Of a stretch of DNA of 64,000 nt, positions 6,884-16,500 are shown piece by piece. The DNA lies in NCBI GenBank assembly GCA_963773665.1, contig CAVZBZ010000001.1:558001-622000 (forward strand), written 5' to 3'. The notes beneath the pieces are model-generated. The model saw nothing but the letters and a program-made list of their open reading frames with translations, was not told the DNA's origin and searched no databases. The first letter of the stretch is position 1, and each line of letters starts with the position of its first letter. Source of the DNA: DATJLY01 sp963773665 (GTDB taxonomy: Bacteria; Pseudomonadota; Alphaproteobacteria; ATCC43930; CGMCC-115725). Both the position numbers and the translations under genes were made by a program.

Positions 6884-7834
6884 CTAGGCTTCGACGTTCG
6901 GCCCCGTATTAGTCCGCCGATAGGTGAGCCGCTTGCCGACGATGCCCTTGACCGCCTTCTCGGTGCGCTCCGCATCGCTCACGTCGAGGGCCTCGCGCTC
7001 GTTGTAGCGGAAGTCGAACTCGGCGAGGTAGCGGTGGAGGTGCTGCTCGCTGACGTGGTGGTACACGCCGTACACGCCGCGCTTGAGGATGCTGAAGTAT
7101 CCCTCGACCGTGTTCGTGTGCCAGAAGTAAGCCCGCACGTATTCCTCGGCGGAGTGGTTGACCGTGCCGTGCCCGGCAAATTCCTCGCCGATCTTGGTAT
7201 AGGTTGACGCTTCGTCGGTCATGAGGTAGGACGCGCGGTCTGCCTGGGTTACGATGGCGTCGCGGAGAGTAGCGCCGGTCACGTTGGCTACGTGGCGCGA
7301 GCGCACCTTGCCGCCGCGCTCCACCAAAGAGAGTACCGGGGCCTTGCCCTTGCCGCCCTGCATGCCGTCCTGGCGCTTGGACAGGTGCTTGTTAGACTCC
7401 TTGCCGCCGACGTAGGTCTCGTCGGCCTCGACCACCTTGTTCTGGCCGCCCAGCGCGCCGGGCGTGACGTCCGTGAGGCTTTCGCGGATGCGCATGCACA
7501 TGAACCAGGCGGTCTTGTAGGTGACCCCGAGCATGCGCTGTATCTGCTTCGCGCTCATGCCCTTCTTAGACGCCATGAGGAGGTGCGTCGCGGCGAGCCA
7601 CTTGTTGAGCGGGATGTGCGAGCGCTCGTACAGCGTGCCGACCGTGACCGTGAACGGCTCGCAGCAGGCGTTGCACTGGTAGAGGCCGGGGCGCGTCGTC
7701 TTGCCCTGCATGAGGGTCGATCGGTCCACGGCGCCGCAGTGCGGGCAGACGCGACCGTTCGCCCAAATCCGCGCCTCCAGCCACTCGCGGGCGGCTTCCT
7801 CGTCGGTGAAGATTGGGCTGAGAAGGTCGGACAT
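6884..7834 (-). CDS. IS1595-family transposase (ISXO2-like DDE domain)
   Basis: 316 residues from ATG 7834 (GGAG six bases upstream; an ATG at 7846 lacks a good site). Order: N-terminal zinc ribbon (CPHCG ... CNAC, about residues 30-60), a helix-turn-helix region 'MSAKQIQRMLGVTYKTAW', then the DDE-type core with 'VEADETYVGGK', 'YLMTDEASTY' and 'WHTNTVEGYFSILKRGVYG'. The core ends with FDFRYNER. These are the ISXO2/IS1595 signatures. It is complete, close to the right inverted repeat, and is the likely mobiliser of the whole 2.95-kb element. Confidence 0.92.
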   Translation of the reverse strand: MSDLLSPIFTDEEAAREWLEARIWANGRVCPHCGAVDRSTLMQGKTTRPGLYQCNACCEPFTVTVGTLYERSHIPLNKWLAATHLLMASKKGMSAKQIQRMLGVTYKTAWFMCMRIRESLTDVTPGALGGQNKVVEADETYVGGKESNKHLSKRQDGMQGGKGKAPVLSLVERGGKVRSRHVANVTGATLRDAIVTQADRASYLMTDEASTYTKIGEEFAGHGTVNHSAEEYVRAYFWHTNTVEGYFSILKRGVYGVYHHVSEQHLHRYLAEFDFRYNEREALDVSDAERTEKAVKGIVGKRLTYRRTNTGPNVEA

Positions 7835-7877
7835 GTTCGGCTCCATCGATGGAGCCGATTATCGCATATAGCGGGTA

Positions 7878-7899
7878 CTATGTCAAAGGGATATTTCCC
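7878..7899 (-). repeat. right terminal inverted repeat of the IS1595 element
   Basis: Exact reverse complement of 4946-4967, followed at 7900-7907 by the right copy of the TAATTTAT target duplication. It lies upstream of the transposase start and so probably contains or adjoins its promoter. Confidence 0.92.
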
Positions 7900-7907
7900 T
7901 AATTTAT

Positions 7908-8611
7908 TTAGCGCACAGCGCACCGCTCGATACCGCGACGCGGACCGATGCGAAGACCGGCGAGCAGATGTGGCAGGTGGAGACAAGAGTAGCATTCCCT
8001 AAATTGTGACCAGTTCACATATTTGCTGTTACAACTATACTGTCTCCCTTGCGCAACATATTCTGGAACCGACGCGGTAACCCTGCGTCTCCCGTTAGAG
8101 ACCTGTTCTGATCCCGTGCGCTTACGTGCATATACGTGCAAAGCCGCGGGAATTAAGTGACGCCGCCAGGGCCAGCCTCTTCATGAGCTACCACCTGGCC
8201 TCAAACCCTGCGGATCATTGCCCTTTCAAAGAGACGTAGCTTACCTTATCGACACTGGGACCTGGTTGCATTCCACATAGCGGCAGAGGGCATCGCGTTT
8301 CGGACTCCGAAATGCGAAGCCACCCACCTGCAATAGCTCGCGGTATTTGTATCCCGCTCGACAAGACCGGGAAACCGCACCTTTTTGAGGCTTAAGACTG
8401 CCGTTTTAAGCCTTTACCGTAATCGCGTACGGGCTAGCCGCGGGATGGCCGAGAAGAGGCTGGAGGCCGCTGCTGTCGCCTAAAAAGAAATCGCTCAACG
8501 GTTCGGCCGAACTCGATCAACGAGTATCGTCGTTGGCTTCTTACGGTCGTTGCACCGACTTCTTCATGATTGCCTACCTTTCCCTGGGCAAAGGGAGTGC
8601 CCGTTTGCGGC
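7908..8611. other. 704-bp stretch without a supported gene; promoter-like segment
   Basis: No convincing gene. At about 8007-8021 there is TGTGA-N5-TCACA, a palindrome resembling a CRP/FNR-type site but with a 5-base centre. Overlapping it, TTCACA and TATACT are 16 bases apart in plus orientation, a plausible sigma-70 promoter. No good ORF follows it. A minus-strand frame near 8259-8377 looks coding (AGYKYRELLQVGGFAFRS) but has no start, perhaps a gene fragment. Confidence 0.3.
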
Positions 8612-9232
8612 CTACTTGGCGAGGCCAAAGATGGTAAGGCGCCGGCCGTTCAAAACTGCTCTCACTTTTGCCGTCGCGACGAGATGCCCGTCATTTTCAG
8701 CGACGATCTTGTGAAGAATCCGCGGGAAGGTTTTTATGATCACCACGCGCTCCCTCCTCCCTCTTCGCCTTCTCTGCACCCGCGATTTTGTGTTTGGTTT
8801 GCGTGAATCCGTCTTGCCGATCCAAGCGTGATAGCATGCTTGCACGCCGCCGTTGTTCGCGAGGAAATCGGCGATCTTTCGAGGATCTTTCGTCATCGTC
8901 GCCGCATACTTAATCGCACATGTGCGCTCACTCGCCGTCGAATCGCCAATCTTGCTGAAAGCCATGAGAAAGCGCCGCAAGTCAGGGCAAGCGTTCGCGC
9001 GAATTTCTATGTGCGCCTTCAGTAGTTCATCGCGATAAGCAGCCCAATTCGATTTTGCGCGAAAATAAACAATCGCGACGGCTTGCAGTTCGTAGTAAAT
9101 CGCTAACCGATATTGGTCCCGCGCGCCTCCAGTTGCCTTTGTCGCCCGCAATGCGTCCAGGACAACCTCCGCGGGATTCTGATTGGTGTCCGGCAACGCG
9201 AGCTCAACGTCACTGTCGATAGTGTTCAGCAT
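8612..9232 (-). CDS. hypothetical protein with basic central segment
   Basis: 206 residues from ATG 9232, preceded by GGAGAG at good spacing. The N-terminal two thirds look like a helical globular domain ('QYRLAIYYELQAVAIVYFRA', then LRRFLMAFSKIG). A very basic stretch (RVQRRRRGRRER, about residues 153-164) follows, then a strand-rich tail. I do not recognise the family. Basic segment and island context suggest a nucleic-acid-binding role, which is inference only. Confidence 0.5.
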   Translation of the reverse strand: MLNTIDSDVELALPDTNQNPAEVVLDALRATKATGGARDQYRLAIYYELQAVAIVYFRAKSNWAAYRDELLKAHIEIRANACPDLRRFLMAFSKIGDSTASERTCAIKYAATMTKDPRKIADFLANNGGVQACYHAWIGKTDSRKPNTKSRVQRRRRGRRERVVIIKTFPRILHKIVAENDGHLVATAKVRAVLNGRRLTIFGLAK

Positions 9233-9500
9233 CGAAAGTCTCTCCTTGCCTTTATGTGTAGCGACCTATCGAAGTGGTTTCGGAGTCCGAAGATGGCTGC
9301 TTGGTTCGCGCGCGCTCGTAAGCGTTGCACCCCGAGGTCGGCGCCAATCACGGACAAGTTGGACTTTTCACTCGTGGCGATAAAGCACCCAACTTGCAGG
9401 CTGCGACACGCGAATCGGTAACGTTTATGAGACTGCTTTGCGACAGCCTCTCCTTCTTGTCTGCTAATCTAGGTACAGTTCGGATGAAAGGTTTGTCGCG

Positions 9501-10258
9501 ATGGCGCGCAGTACCCCCGACAGGGCTAAGGGCTCTCAAACTGAGCGGACTCAAAACGAGCCGTCCTTCTGTCCTCAGCCATTACTGCCTCCAGCGCTCG
9601 GTATGCCAACTGAATTCGTTGCCTTTATCAGGAGACGTTACAACCGAGAGCGCAGGACCAGCGCGCGGACGCTGATGTACGAACGCTTTTGTGAGAAGAG
9701 CTACTACTACGCTCGGATACTATCCTCGATTGCAGTCGCTAAGATTGCAAAACGCGCGGCGGACCCAAGTTACGGTTACCGAGAGATCATACAAGAGGTC
9801 GCACAACAAGCGGTCGAGATACCGCTCCTTTGGAAATACTCTGACTCGCGGAAGATCGAGGAGAGGCTCAGGCCGCTTGTACGTTTGGGCAGACTGATTG
9901 ACGATCTCATTACGTTGCTAAAGCAGAACCTCAACGTAAGCGGCCGGGTCTTCGGCCCAACGCGCTCTTTGACGGAAGCTTTGGAGATTCGGGTCATTGA
10001 GGGCGACAGCCTCTTCCACCTGCACTCAGCTCCGATCCCGCTCTGGAAGGTTCGACACGAACGCCGTCCACCTTTGCGCGGGGAATCGCTGCACCTCACC
10101 TCTTTCGATCTCCTCGTCATTGCGGAGGCGTTCAGGCAGGGCATCACCACCCATCTCAAACACTACAGGGAATCGGCAGAACATCTTGGCAGCGCGCATC
10201 AAGGCGATGCCCATATCAGGCACGCGGTAATGTTGCTGGCGCGATCGTGCCCCAGGGC
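9501..10258 (+). pseudogene. hypothetical gene cut by the IS256 element
   Basis: The frame starts at ATG 9501 (AAAGG upstream) and encodes about 252 native residues, mostly helical ('SYYYARILSSIAVAKIAKRA', 'YREIIQEVAQQAVEIPLLW'), before the IS256-type end at 10259. Beyond that point the frame merely reads antisense through the transposase, so the apparent 692-residue protein is an artefact. No family is recognised. The missing 3' part is not clearly found beyond 11642. Confidence 0.5.
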
Positions 10259-11642
10259 GTGGTGTAAGAGCAGTGCTCGCCGGCGGGTTGGACCGCCGTC
10301 AGGTTGCCAGGGCTGGCAAGCTGACGAGGGCAGTATCGCTCACGGCACCGAGCGTCTCCAGACTCATGTAGCGTCGCGTGGTGGCCCATTCGTCGTTCTG
10401 CTCGAGCAGCAGTGCGCCGACGAGGCGGATGACGGCGGCTTCGTTGGGGAAGATTCCGACGACATCGCTGCGGCGCTTGATCTCCTTGTTGAGCCGCTCC
10501 AGCGGGTTGGTGCTACAGAGCTGGGCGCGGTGCGGCGCCGGGAAGCCCATGTAGGCGAGCACGTCGGCCTCTGCGTCGTCCATCAGGGCCGCCAGCTTGG
10601 GCACTCGCGGCCGGGCCTGGTCGGCGACCTTGCGCCACTGGGCTCGCGCCGCTTCGGGGTCGGTCTCGGCGAACGCCGTGCCGATCCACGCGGCGACGAT
10701 GCGGCGCTGCGTCTTGCCCGCATGCGCCATGGCGTTGCGCATGAAGTGGAAGCGGCAGCGTTGCCATGTCGCGTTGAGGATCTTGGTGATCGCGGCCTTG
10801 AGCCCGTCATGCGCGTCGGAGACGACGAGCTTGACGCCGCGCAGGCCGCGCTGGCGCAGGCCGCGCAGGAACCCGATCCAGAACGGCTCGGCTTCGCTGT
10901 CACCGACGGTCATGCCGAGCACCTCGCGGCGCCCGTCGGTGTTCACGGCCACCGCGACGATGACCGCGACCGAGACGATGTGGTGGTCGCGGCGCGCTTT
11001 GACGTAGGTCGCATCGAGCCAGAGATACGGCCACTCGCCCTCGATCGGCCGCGACAGGAAGGCTTTGACGCGCTCGTCGATCTCGCCGCAGAGCCGCGAG
11101 ACCTGGCTCTTGCTGACGCCCTCCATGCCCATGGCCTTCACCAGCTCGTCCACCGAGCGGGTCGATATCCCCTGGACGTAGGCCTCCTGAATGACCGCCG
11201 TGAGCGCCTTCTCGGCGGTGCGGCGCGGCTCCAGGAAGCCCGGAAAGTAGCTGCCCCGGCGCAGCTTCGGAATGCGCAGCTCGACCGTGCCGGCGCGGGT
11301 CTCCCAGTCGCGGTCGCGATAGCCATTGCGATGGTTGCGCCGGGCATCGCTGCGCTCGCCGTGCCCGGCGCCGCACAGGCTCTCGCTCTCCAACTCCATC
11401 AGACGGGTCGCGGCAAAGCCGATCATCTCGCGAAGGAACGTCGCGTCAGAGCCCTTTTCCAGCAGCTCGCGAAGCGCGATCTTGTCGTCGGTCATCGTGG
11501 TGGTCTCCAGGTCAGAGTTGCGTGTCGCAACCCAACCCTACCGAAGAACACCGCGGTGGCCACCGCCGTGGATAAGTAGCCCGCCGCCGCCTGACTCTTG
11601 CGGTCGCTGCGGCAGGCTACTTACCCACAGCTCCTACACCAC
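10259..11642 (-). mobile_element. IS256-family insertion sequence, about 1.38 kb
   Basis: Ends defined by imperfect 17-bp inverted repeats: GTGGTGTAAGAGCAGTG at 10259-10275 against GTGGTGTAGGAGCTGTG read inward from 11642. They surround one transposase gene. The flanking 8 bases (CCCAGGGC left, CACCGGGG right) are not identical, so no clean target duplication is seen. The element may have undergone a flank deletion or recombination after insertion. Size is normal for IS256. Confidence 0.8.
10299..11495 (-). CDS. IS256-family (mutator-type) transposase
   Basis: 398 residues, full family length. Signatures: 'HRNGYRDRDWETRAGTVEL', 'RIPKLRRGSYFPGFLEPRR', the first catalytic Asp in 'YLWLDATYVKAR', the second in 'LVVSDAHDGLKAAI', the CxxH region 'WQRCRFHFMRNAM', and the Glu in 'STNPLERLNKEIKRRSDVVG'. 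Start ATG 11495. No frameshift, so it is probably functional. Confidence 0.93.
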   Translation of the reverse strand: MTDDKIALRELLEKGSDATFLREMIGFAATRLMELESESLCGAGHGERSDARRNHRNGYRDRDWETRAGTVELRIPKLRRGSYFPGFLEPRRTAEKALTAVIQEAYVQGISTRSVDELVKAMGMEGVSKSQVSRLCGEIDERVKAFLSRPIEGEWPYLWLDATYVKARRDHHIVSVAVIVAVAVNTDGRREVLGMTVGDSEAEPFWIGFLRGLRQRGLRGVKLVVSDAHDGLKAAITKILNATWQRCRFHFMRNAMAHAGKTQRRIVAAWIGTAFAETDPEAARAQWRKVADQARPRVPKLAALMDDAEADVLAYMGFPAPHRAQLCSTNPLERLNKEIKRRSDVVGIFPNEAAVIRLVGALLLEQNDEWATTRRYMSLETLGAVSDTALVSLPALAT

Positions 11643-11668
11643 CACCGGGGACACGACCGCTGGCGCGC

Positions 11669-11848
11669 GTGATTGAGAAGTCAGGCGCACTTACGCAGCC
11701 GCAAAAAGGACGGCCAAGACGCACCGACCTGACGGAGAACACCGTCATCGCAGCGTTTGTGAGCGCACTCTATGAGCGCAAGTTGGAGCCACGTGAGGTG
11801 CTTAGAATTCGCAACCGCTATGGGCGTGAGCGCAGATCGCGAGGATGA
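11669..11848 (+). pseudogene. C-terminal remnant of an unknown gene beside the IS256 element
   Basis: A frame open from the IS end to TGA 11846-11848 encodes 'SGALTQPQKGRPRRTDLTEN' and ends 'EPREVLRIRNRYGRERRSRG'. It reads like the C-terminus of a DNA-binding or phage-type protein. A GTG at 11669 could serve as start, but no ribosome-binding site is visible. The frame does not join in phase with the gene cut at 10258, so the two may not be halves of one gene. Confidence 0.3.
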
Positions 11849-11904
11849 CGGTTCATTTTAAAATGACCGTGATGGATCGCTAGGCACCGACTTTCGGCGA
11901 TTTA

Positions 11905-12366
11905 TTGCTGAGCAATGGGCGCGCGACTATCGCCCACATGAAGGCTCTCCGAAAGAGACCGGAGGACCGCGGCCCCGGGTTGGGGGGTCAGCGGCTCGAC
12001 AAGAAAGCAACTCAAACGGCTCGCGAACGGGCTGGAGCCGATTCAGGCAATCATGATTGGCTTACCCGCGCGCAGGCTGCCGATTACCTTCAGATCAGCA
12101 CGCGGTCGCTGGACCGCCTCGCGGGTCTGCCAAGATATCTTATCGGGCGCCTGCCGCGGTTTCGGAAAGGCGACCTCGACGCCTATGTGGAAAGCCGGCG
12201 CCTTGTTCCCGACCCATCTTTGCGTGTGGACGCCGCACCCGACGCAATCGGGCGGAGCTTGCCGCGGCCGCGGGCGCTCACTCGTGACTGGCTGCGGACC
12301 AATCTTGACCGTCTTCCCCGATCAAGGACGGCAACGGCGTCATCGAGATCGGATCGGGCGAGGTGA
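11905..12366 (+). CDS. excisionase-like helix-turn-helix protein
   Basis: Residues about 52-95 hold a MerR/excisionase-type winged helix: 'WLTRAQAADYLQISTRSLDR', then 'LPRYLIGRLPRFRKGDLDAY', the classic HTH_17 pattern. It is convergent with, and overlaps the 3' end of, the integrase at 12183-13328. Expected role: recombination directionality factor for that integrase, or a small island regulator. The C-terminal 40 residues overlap the integrase in antisense and are unlikely to be conserved. The start could also be ATG 11938. Confidence 0.6.
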   Translation: MLSNGRATIAHMKALRKRPEDRGPGLGGQRLDKKATQTARERAGADSGNHDWLTRAQAADYLQISTRSLDRLAGLPRYLIGRLPRFRKGDLDAYVESRRLVPDPSLRVDAAPDAIGRSLPRPRALTRDWLRTNLDRLPRSRTATASSRSDRAR

Positions 12367-13328
12367 GCGTATCGCTCCGTCATTCGGCTCGATTTGTGCC
12401 CGAGAAGCGCCTGCACACGCTGCAGGCTCACGCCTCTCTGCACGAGCCGCGACGCATAATGGTGCCGCAAGTCGTGGATCTTAAAGTCCGCGATCCCGGC
12501 GCGACGGCATGCGGCTTCAAAGCCGGTTCGGAAACTTCCGAGCGGCTCGCGTTCCTTTAAAAAGACGCGTTGCTGCTTCTTCGGACGGTTCACATAGAGA
12601 TCCCGTAGCATCTCCGCGGTGCGGAGCGGAACGAGCTTTCCGACCGCGGCGGCGGTCTTGGTGACCGCAGCCTCGATCAGGATCCGAACTCGTTTGGGCT
12701 CAAAGACGACTTGCTTCCACGTGAGCTGCAAGGCTTCGCCCCGTCGGCATCCGGTATCCATCAGGAAAGTAACGATCGGCCTGATGTGGTCAGCGCACTC
12801 GTCCAAGAGCCGCTTTTCTTCGTTCGGTTGTAGCCAACGGACCCGGCCGGCGGGCTCCTTGAACGTCTTCGTCTTCCATCGCGCCGCGGACACGCCCCAA
12901 TCGTCGGCTTGGTTGAGGATGGCGCGAATGTACCCGATCTCTCGGTTCGCTGAAGACTGCGCGAGGCCCTGCTTGATGATCAGGTCATCGCGGTATTGGG
13001 CGATGACGGTCGGAGTGAGCTTGTCCAGTGGCGTCTCCGGGCCGAAGTGGTTTCGGAGCTTGTTCAGCGTGTAGAGGTCTTTTGCCCGTGTCCTGGGCTT
13101 GCCCTTGGGCAGAAGGACGGTCTGGTAGTATCGGTCGATGGCATCGCCGAAGGGGATCGTCGGCAGCTTGCCAGCCGCGACCCGGTCGTGTATCTCACTC
13201 CGCCACCGCTGCTCGAGTTCCTTGGCCTTGGCGCGTGACGGGGTTCCGCTGGACCGCCGGACGTGTTGGCCGAGGAAGCGGAATTCGATCATCCAGTTTG
13301 GTGAGCCGATGCGTTTGAAGACGGTCAC
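12183..13328 (-). CDS. tyrosine recombinase / phage-type integrase
   Basis: 381 residues with N-terminal arm- and core-binding domains (about 1-170) and the catalytic domain. Active-site residues: Arg in 'MDTGCRRGEALQLTW', His-x-x-Arg in 'KIHDLRHHYASRLV', His in 'LLGHKSSRMTERYAHL', with the nucleophilic Tyr in the last motif. This is a complete phage/ICE-type integrase. It lies between the excisionase-like gene and tRNA-Thr at the edge of the low-GC region, which suggests it integrated the adjoining island. The C-terminus after the catalytic Tyr is basic and long. Confidence 0.9.
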   Translation of the reverse strand: MTVFKRIGSPNWMIEFRFLGQHVRRSSGTPSRAKAKELEQRWRSEIHDRVAAGKLPTIPFGDAIDRYYQTVLLPKGKPRTRAKDLYTLNKLRNHFGPETPLDKLTPTVIAQYRDDLIIKQGLAQSSANREIGYIRAILNQADDWGVSAARWKTKTFKEPAGRVRWLQPNEEKRLLDECADHIRPIVTFLMDTGCRRGEALQLTWKQVVFEPKRVRILIEAAVTKTAAAVGKLVPLRTAEMLRDLYVNRPKKQQRVFLKEREPLGSFRTGFEAACRRAGIADFKIHDLRHHYASRLVQRGVSLQRVQALLGHKSSRMTERYAHLARSDLDDAVAVLDRGRRSRLVRSQSRVSARGRGKLRPIASGAASTRKDGSGTRRRLST

Positions 13329-13385
13329 GGGGTCGGAGTCCTCACAAAACTCCTCACAATCGCCTGATGAGGATCGGCCTTCAGG

Positions 13386-13411
13386 CCAATTAATTCAAGT
13401 ATTTTAATTGG
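13386..13411. repeat. perfect inverted repeat between integrase and tRNA-Thr
   Basis: CCAATTAA at 13386-13393 and TTAATTGG at 13404-13411 flank a 10-base AT-rich centre, 4 bases before the tRNA. It could be an integrase or excisionase arm site, an operator, or part of the tRNA promoter region. The sequence alone does not decide. Confidence 0.45.
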
Positions 13412-13414
13412 TTC

Positions 13415-13489
13415 GCTGCCGTAGCTCAGTGGTAGAGCACCCCCTTGGTAAGGGGGAGGTCGTAAGTTCAATCCTTACCGGCAGCACCA
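13415..13489 (+). tRNA. tRNA-Thr (anticodon GGT)
   Basis: A complete cloverleaf: acceptor GCTGCCG (13415-13421) pairs with CGGCAGC (13479-13485), D arm GCTC...GAGC, anticodon stem CCCCC/GGGGG with loop TTGGTAA, T arm GTAAG-TTCAATC-CTTAC, discriminator A and an encoded CCA at 13487-13489. The anticodon GGT reads ACC/ACU threonine codons. It marks the boundary between the accessory region to its left and the high-GC region to its right. Confidence 0.95.
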
Positions 13490-13583
13490 GCAAAGCCCTG
13501 AATCACGGAGGGGGCGAGGCGCTGACTGATCTGGCTCCCGCCGCGCAAACCGTGATAGACTTAGCGAAATATTAAGGTTGAAA

Positions 13584-16500
13584 ATGAACAGAACATTCGG
13601 GGCCGTACGCATTCTTGCGCCGGCAATTTCCCTTGCGTTCATGGCCACGGGCGCCGAGGCGCAGCTGGTGAAGGGCCAGGTCATCTCGGGCCAGGCCAGC
13701 ATCACCATGACGGCGCAGAGCGCGCTGATCCAGCAGACGAGCCCGAAGGCGATCATCACCTGGGGCGCGTTCTCGATCCCGCAGAACTATTCGGTGGTGT
13801 TCCAGCAGCCGAGCGCGTCGGCGATCGCGCTGAACCGGGTGCTGGGCGGCAGCCCCTCATATCTCCTCGGCTCGCTGTCGGCGAACGGGCAGGTGTGGCT
13901 CATCAACCCGGCAGGGATCGTGACCGGCGCCGGGGCGCAGCTCTCAGCGGCGGGGTTGCTGCTCTCGACGATCGGCATCAGCAACTCGAATTTCCTCGGC
14001 GGCAACTACGTGTTCGACCAGCCGGGCGCCGATGGCGCGGCGGTGCTGAACCACGGCAATATCGTGGCCTCGGGCGGCTACGCGATCCTGGCCGGCGAGC
14101 AGGTCGCGAATGACGGCGTGATCCGGGCGGCGCTGGGCAGCGTGGTCCTGGCCGGCGCCAAGACCTTCACGGTCGATTTCTCGGGCGACCGTCTCTTGAG
14201 CTTCGCGATCGCTGCGCCGGTCGATCAGGCGAATGGCGCGCTCGTTTCGAACAGCGGCACGATCGCGGCGGACGGCGGCACGGTCCTGCTGACGGCGGCG
14301 TCGGCGAAATCGGTGCTCGACAACGTCATCAACACGAGCGGGATCGTCGAGGCGACGAGCGTCGCCAGCGTGGACGGCAAGATCGTGCTGATGGCGTCGG
14401 GCGGCGGCACCCAAGTCAGCGGCACGCTCGACGCCTCGGGCAAGCAGGCGGGGCAGACCGGCGGCGAGGTCGATGTGCTGGGCGACGCCGTGACCTTGGC
14501 GTCGGGCGCCAAGATCGACGTGTCGGGCGACGCGGGCGGCGGCACGGCGTTGATCGGCGGCAATTTCCATGGCGCGGGGCCGCAGCCCAACGCGCAGACG
14601 ACCACGGTTTCGCAAGGCTCCCTCATCGTCGCCGACGCGATCTCGACGGGCGACGGCGGCAGGGTTGCGGTGTGGTCGGACGAGAGCACGGAGTTCGACG
14701 GCACGATCACGGCGCGCGGCGGCTCGCAAGGCGGCGACGGCGGCTTCGTCGAAACCTCGGGCCATGCGCTTACAGTCGCCGGATCGGTCACGACGACGGC
14801 GCAGAACGGCGCCACCGGAACCTGGCTCCTCGATCCCGCAACCTTCACGGTCGCGCTGAGCGGCGGCGACGAGACGGGCGCGACTTTGTCGGCCGCGCTC
14901 GCCACTACCAACCAAGTCATCACAGCGACCACCAGCATTACCGTTTCCGATACGGTTTCCTGGTCAAACGCATTTTCGCTGAGTCTGCTGTCGGGCAGCA
15001 CCAGCACCGCCGGCACCATCACCATCAATGCGCCCATCCAGAGCAGCGGCGCCGGCGCGCTCAACCTCGTCGCCGGCTGGGATGGCGCGACGGGGCTCAG
15101 CGGTGGCTCGTTCTCGATTTCGACGCTGCTCGGCGGCACGGCCGGAAGCGCATATGGCCGGAGCGGCGGCGATGTCACGATCGGAACCGGCAGCCAGGGC
15201 AGCGGGATCGCCGTGGGCAGCGCCGGCGGCGCAACCAACGTGGCGGCGGCGAATCTGACGCTGCAGGGCGGCAACGGCAGCAACGGCGCCTACGCCCAGC
15301 TCGGGTTCAATCAAAGCGGCGCGGCCACCGGAATCACCACGACCGGCGCGATCGTCGCCAACCTCACCGGGAACCTCGCGCTCATCGGAGGGCTGGGCGA
15401 CACGGGCCTTGCGGCGGCGCAGATCGGACATGGCGGCGACGGCGCCCTCGGCACATTCGGCGGCAACATCACCATCGATGTTGCCGGCGACGTGACGCTC
15501 ACCGGGAACGGCGCCAGCGACGGTTCCTACGCGCAGATCGGCAATGGCGGCCTCCGCTCGGTCGGAGATGCGTCCGGCGCCATCACGGTCAGCATCACCG
15601 GCAGCAGCGGCACCACGACCTTGGCGCTCGCCGGCGGCGCTTTCGAGAGCTACGCCATGATCGGCAATGGCGACGCCGCGCAGGAGAACAACGGCAACGC
15701 CAGCGGCAACGTCGTCATCCACAACAGCGGCACGACCTTCGTCTCGGACGGCAGCAGCGCGCTCGCCTGGATCGGCAACATCACGACCAACGGCACTTCG
15801 TCCGGCAATGTCGCCCTGATCAGCGCCAAGGACAATTCTCCGAATGCGGAAGTTGGCGCATTCGTGGCCGGCGACATCGTGGGCGGCGACGTGACGGTCG
15901 GCGAGACCACCCCATCCGGCGGCCGTATTAACGACGATCTCAGCTACACCAGCACGCATCAGCTGACGGTGCTCGAGGCGGGCAGTCTCGCCTTCACGGC
16001 GAACGTCGAGAACGGGGGCAGCGGCGCAATCAATATCGTCGTCGGCTGGGACGGCTCGACGGGGCTCAGCGGCGCGACCTTTACCATGGCCAACGTGCTC
16101 GCCGCGCCCGGCGTCGCCTTCGGCAAGAACGGCGCCGTGATGAATACCGGCGGCAATGAGGTCGTGACCGCGAGCGGCCCCGTCACCGTGGCCGGGCCGA
16201 TCGTGCTCACCGGCGACACCATCGTGGATACGACGGATTTCAGCTACTCCCCAGGCGCCGACATCACCTTCGCCAGCGCGATCGACGATCCGCCCGGCCT
16301 CGCCGGCTCGTCCGGCGCGACGCTGACCGCCGGAACGGGCACGATCACGTTCGGCGGCGCGCTCGGCCACACGGTGCCGATCGGCGCGCTCACCGTAAAT
16401 TCGGCGAATCAAGTGATGCTCGGCGGCAACATCACGACCCAGGGTGGCGCCGTCATGTTCTCGAGCGCGCCGACGGTGCTCACCGCGAGCGTGACGATCG

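Larger units (their letters stand above)
4946..7899 (-). mobile_element. IS1595-family element with passenger genes, 2,954 bp, complete
   Basis: Perfect 22-bp terminal inverted repeats (4946-4967 and 7878-7899; each reads inward GGGAAATATCCC then TTTGACATAG) are bounded by an identical 8-bp direct repeat, TAATTTAT, at 4938-4945 and 7900-7907. An 8-bp duplication fits the IS1595 family. Inside, besides the ISXO2-like transposase at the right end, are four other genes: a 270-residue conserved protein, a 54-residue protein, an HNH endonuclease and a short unknown. IS1595 members with passenger genes are known. Removing the element restores uninterrupted DNA just past the stop of the Rep-like pseudogene. 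Confidence 0.9.

Noticed and set aside
8007..8021. TGTGA-N5-TCACA as a CRP site
   Set aside because: The centre is 5 rather than 6 bases and no gene follows; kept only as a remark in the gap entry.
9501..11579. Apparent 692-residue plus-strand protein
   Set aside because: Only the first about 252 residues are native; the rest is antisense to the IS256 transposase. Annotated as a truncated gene.
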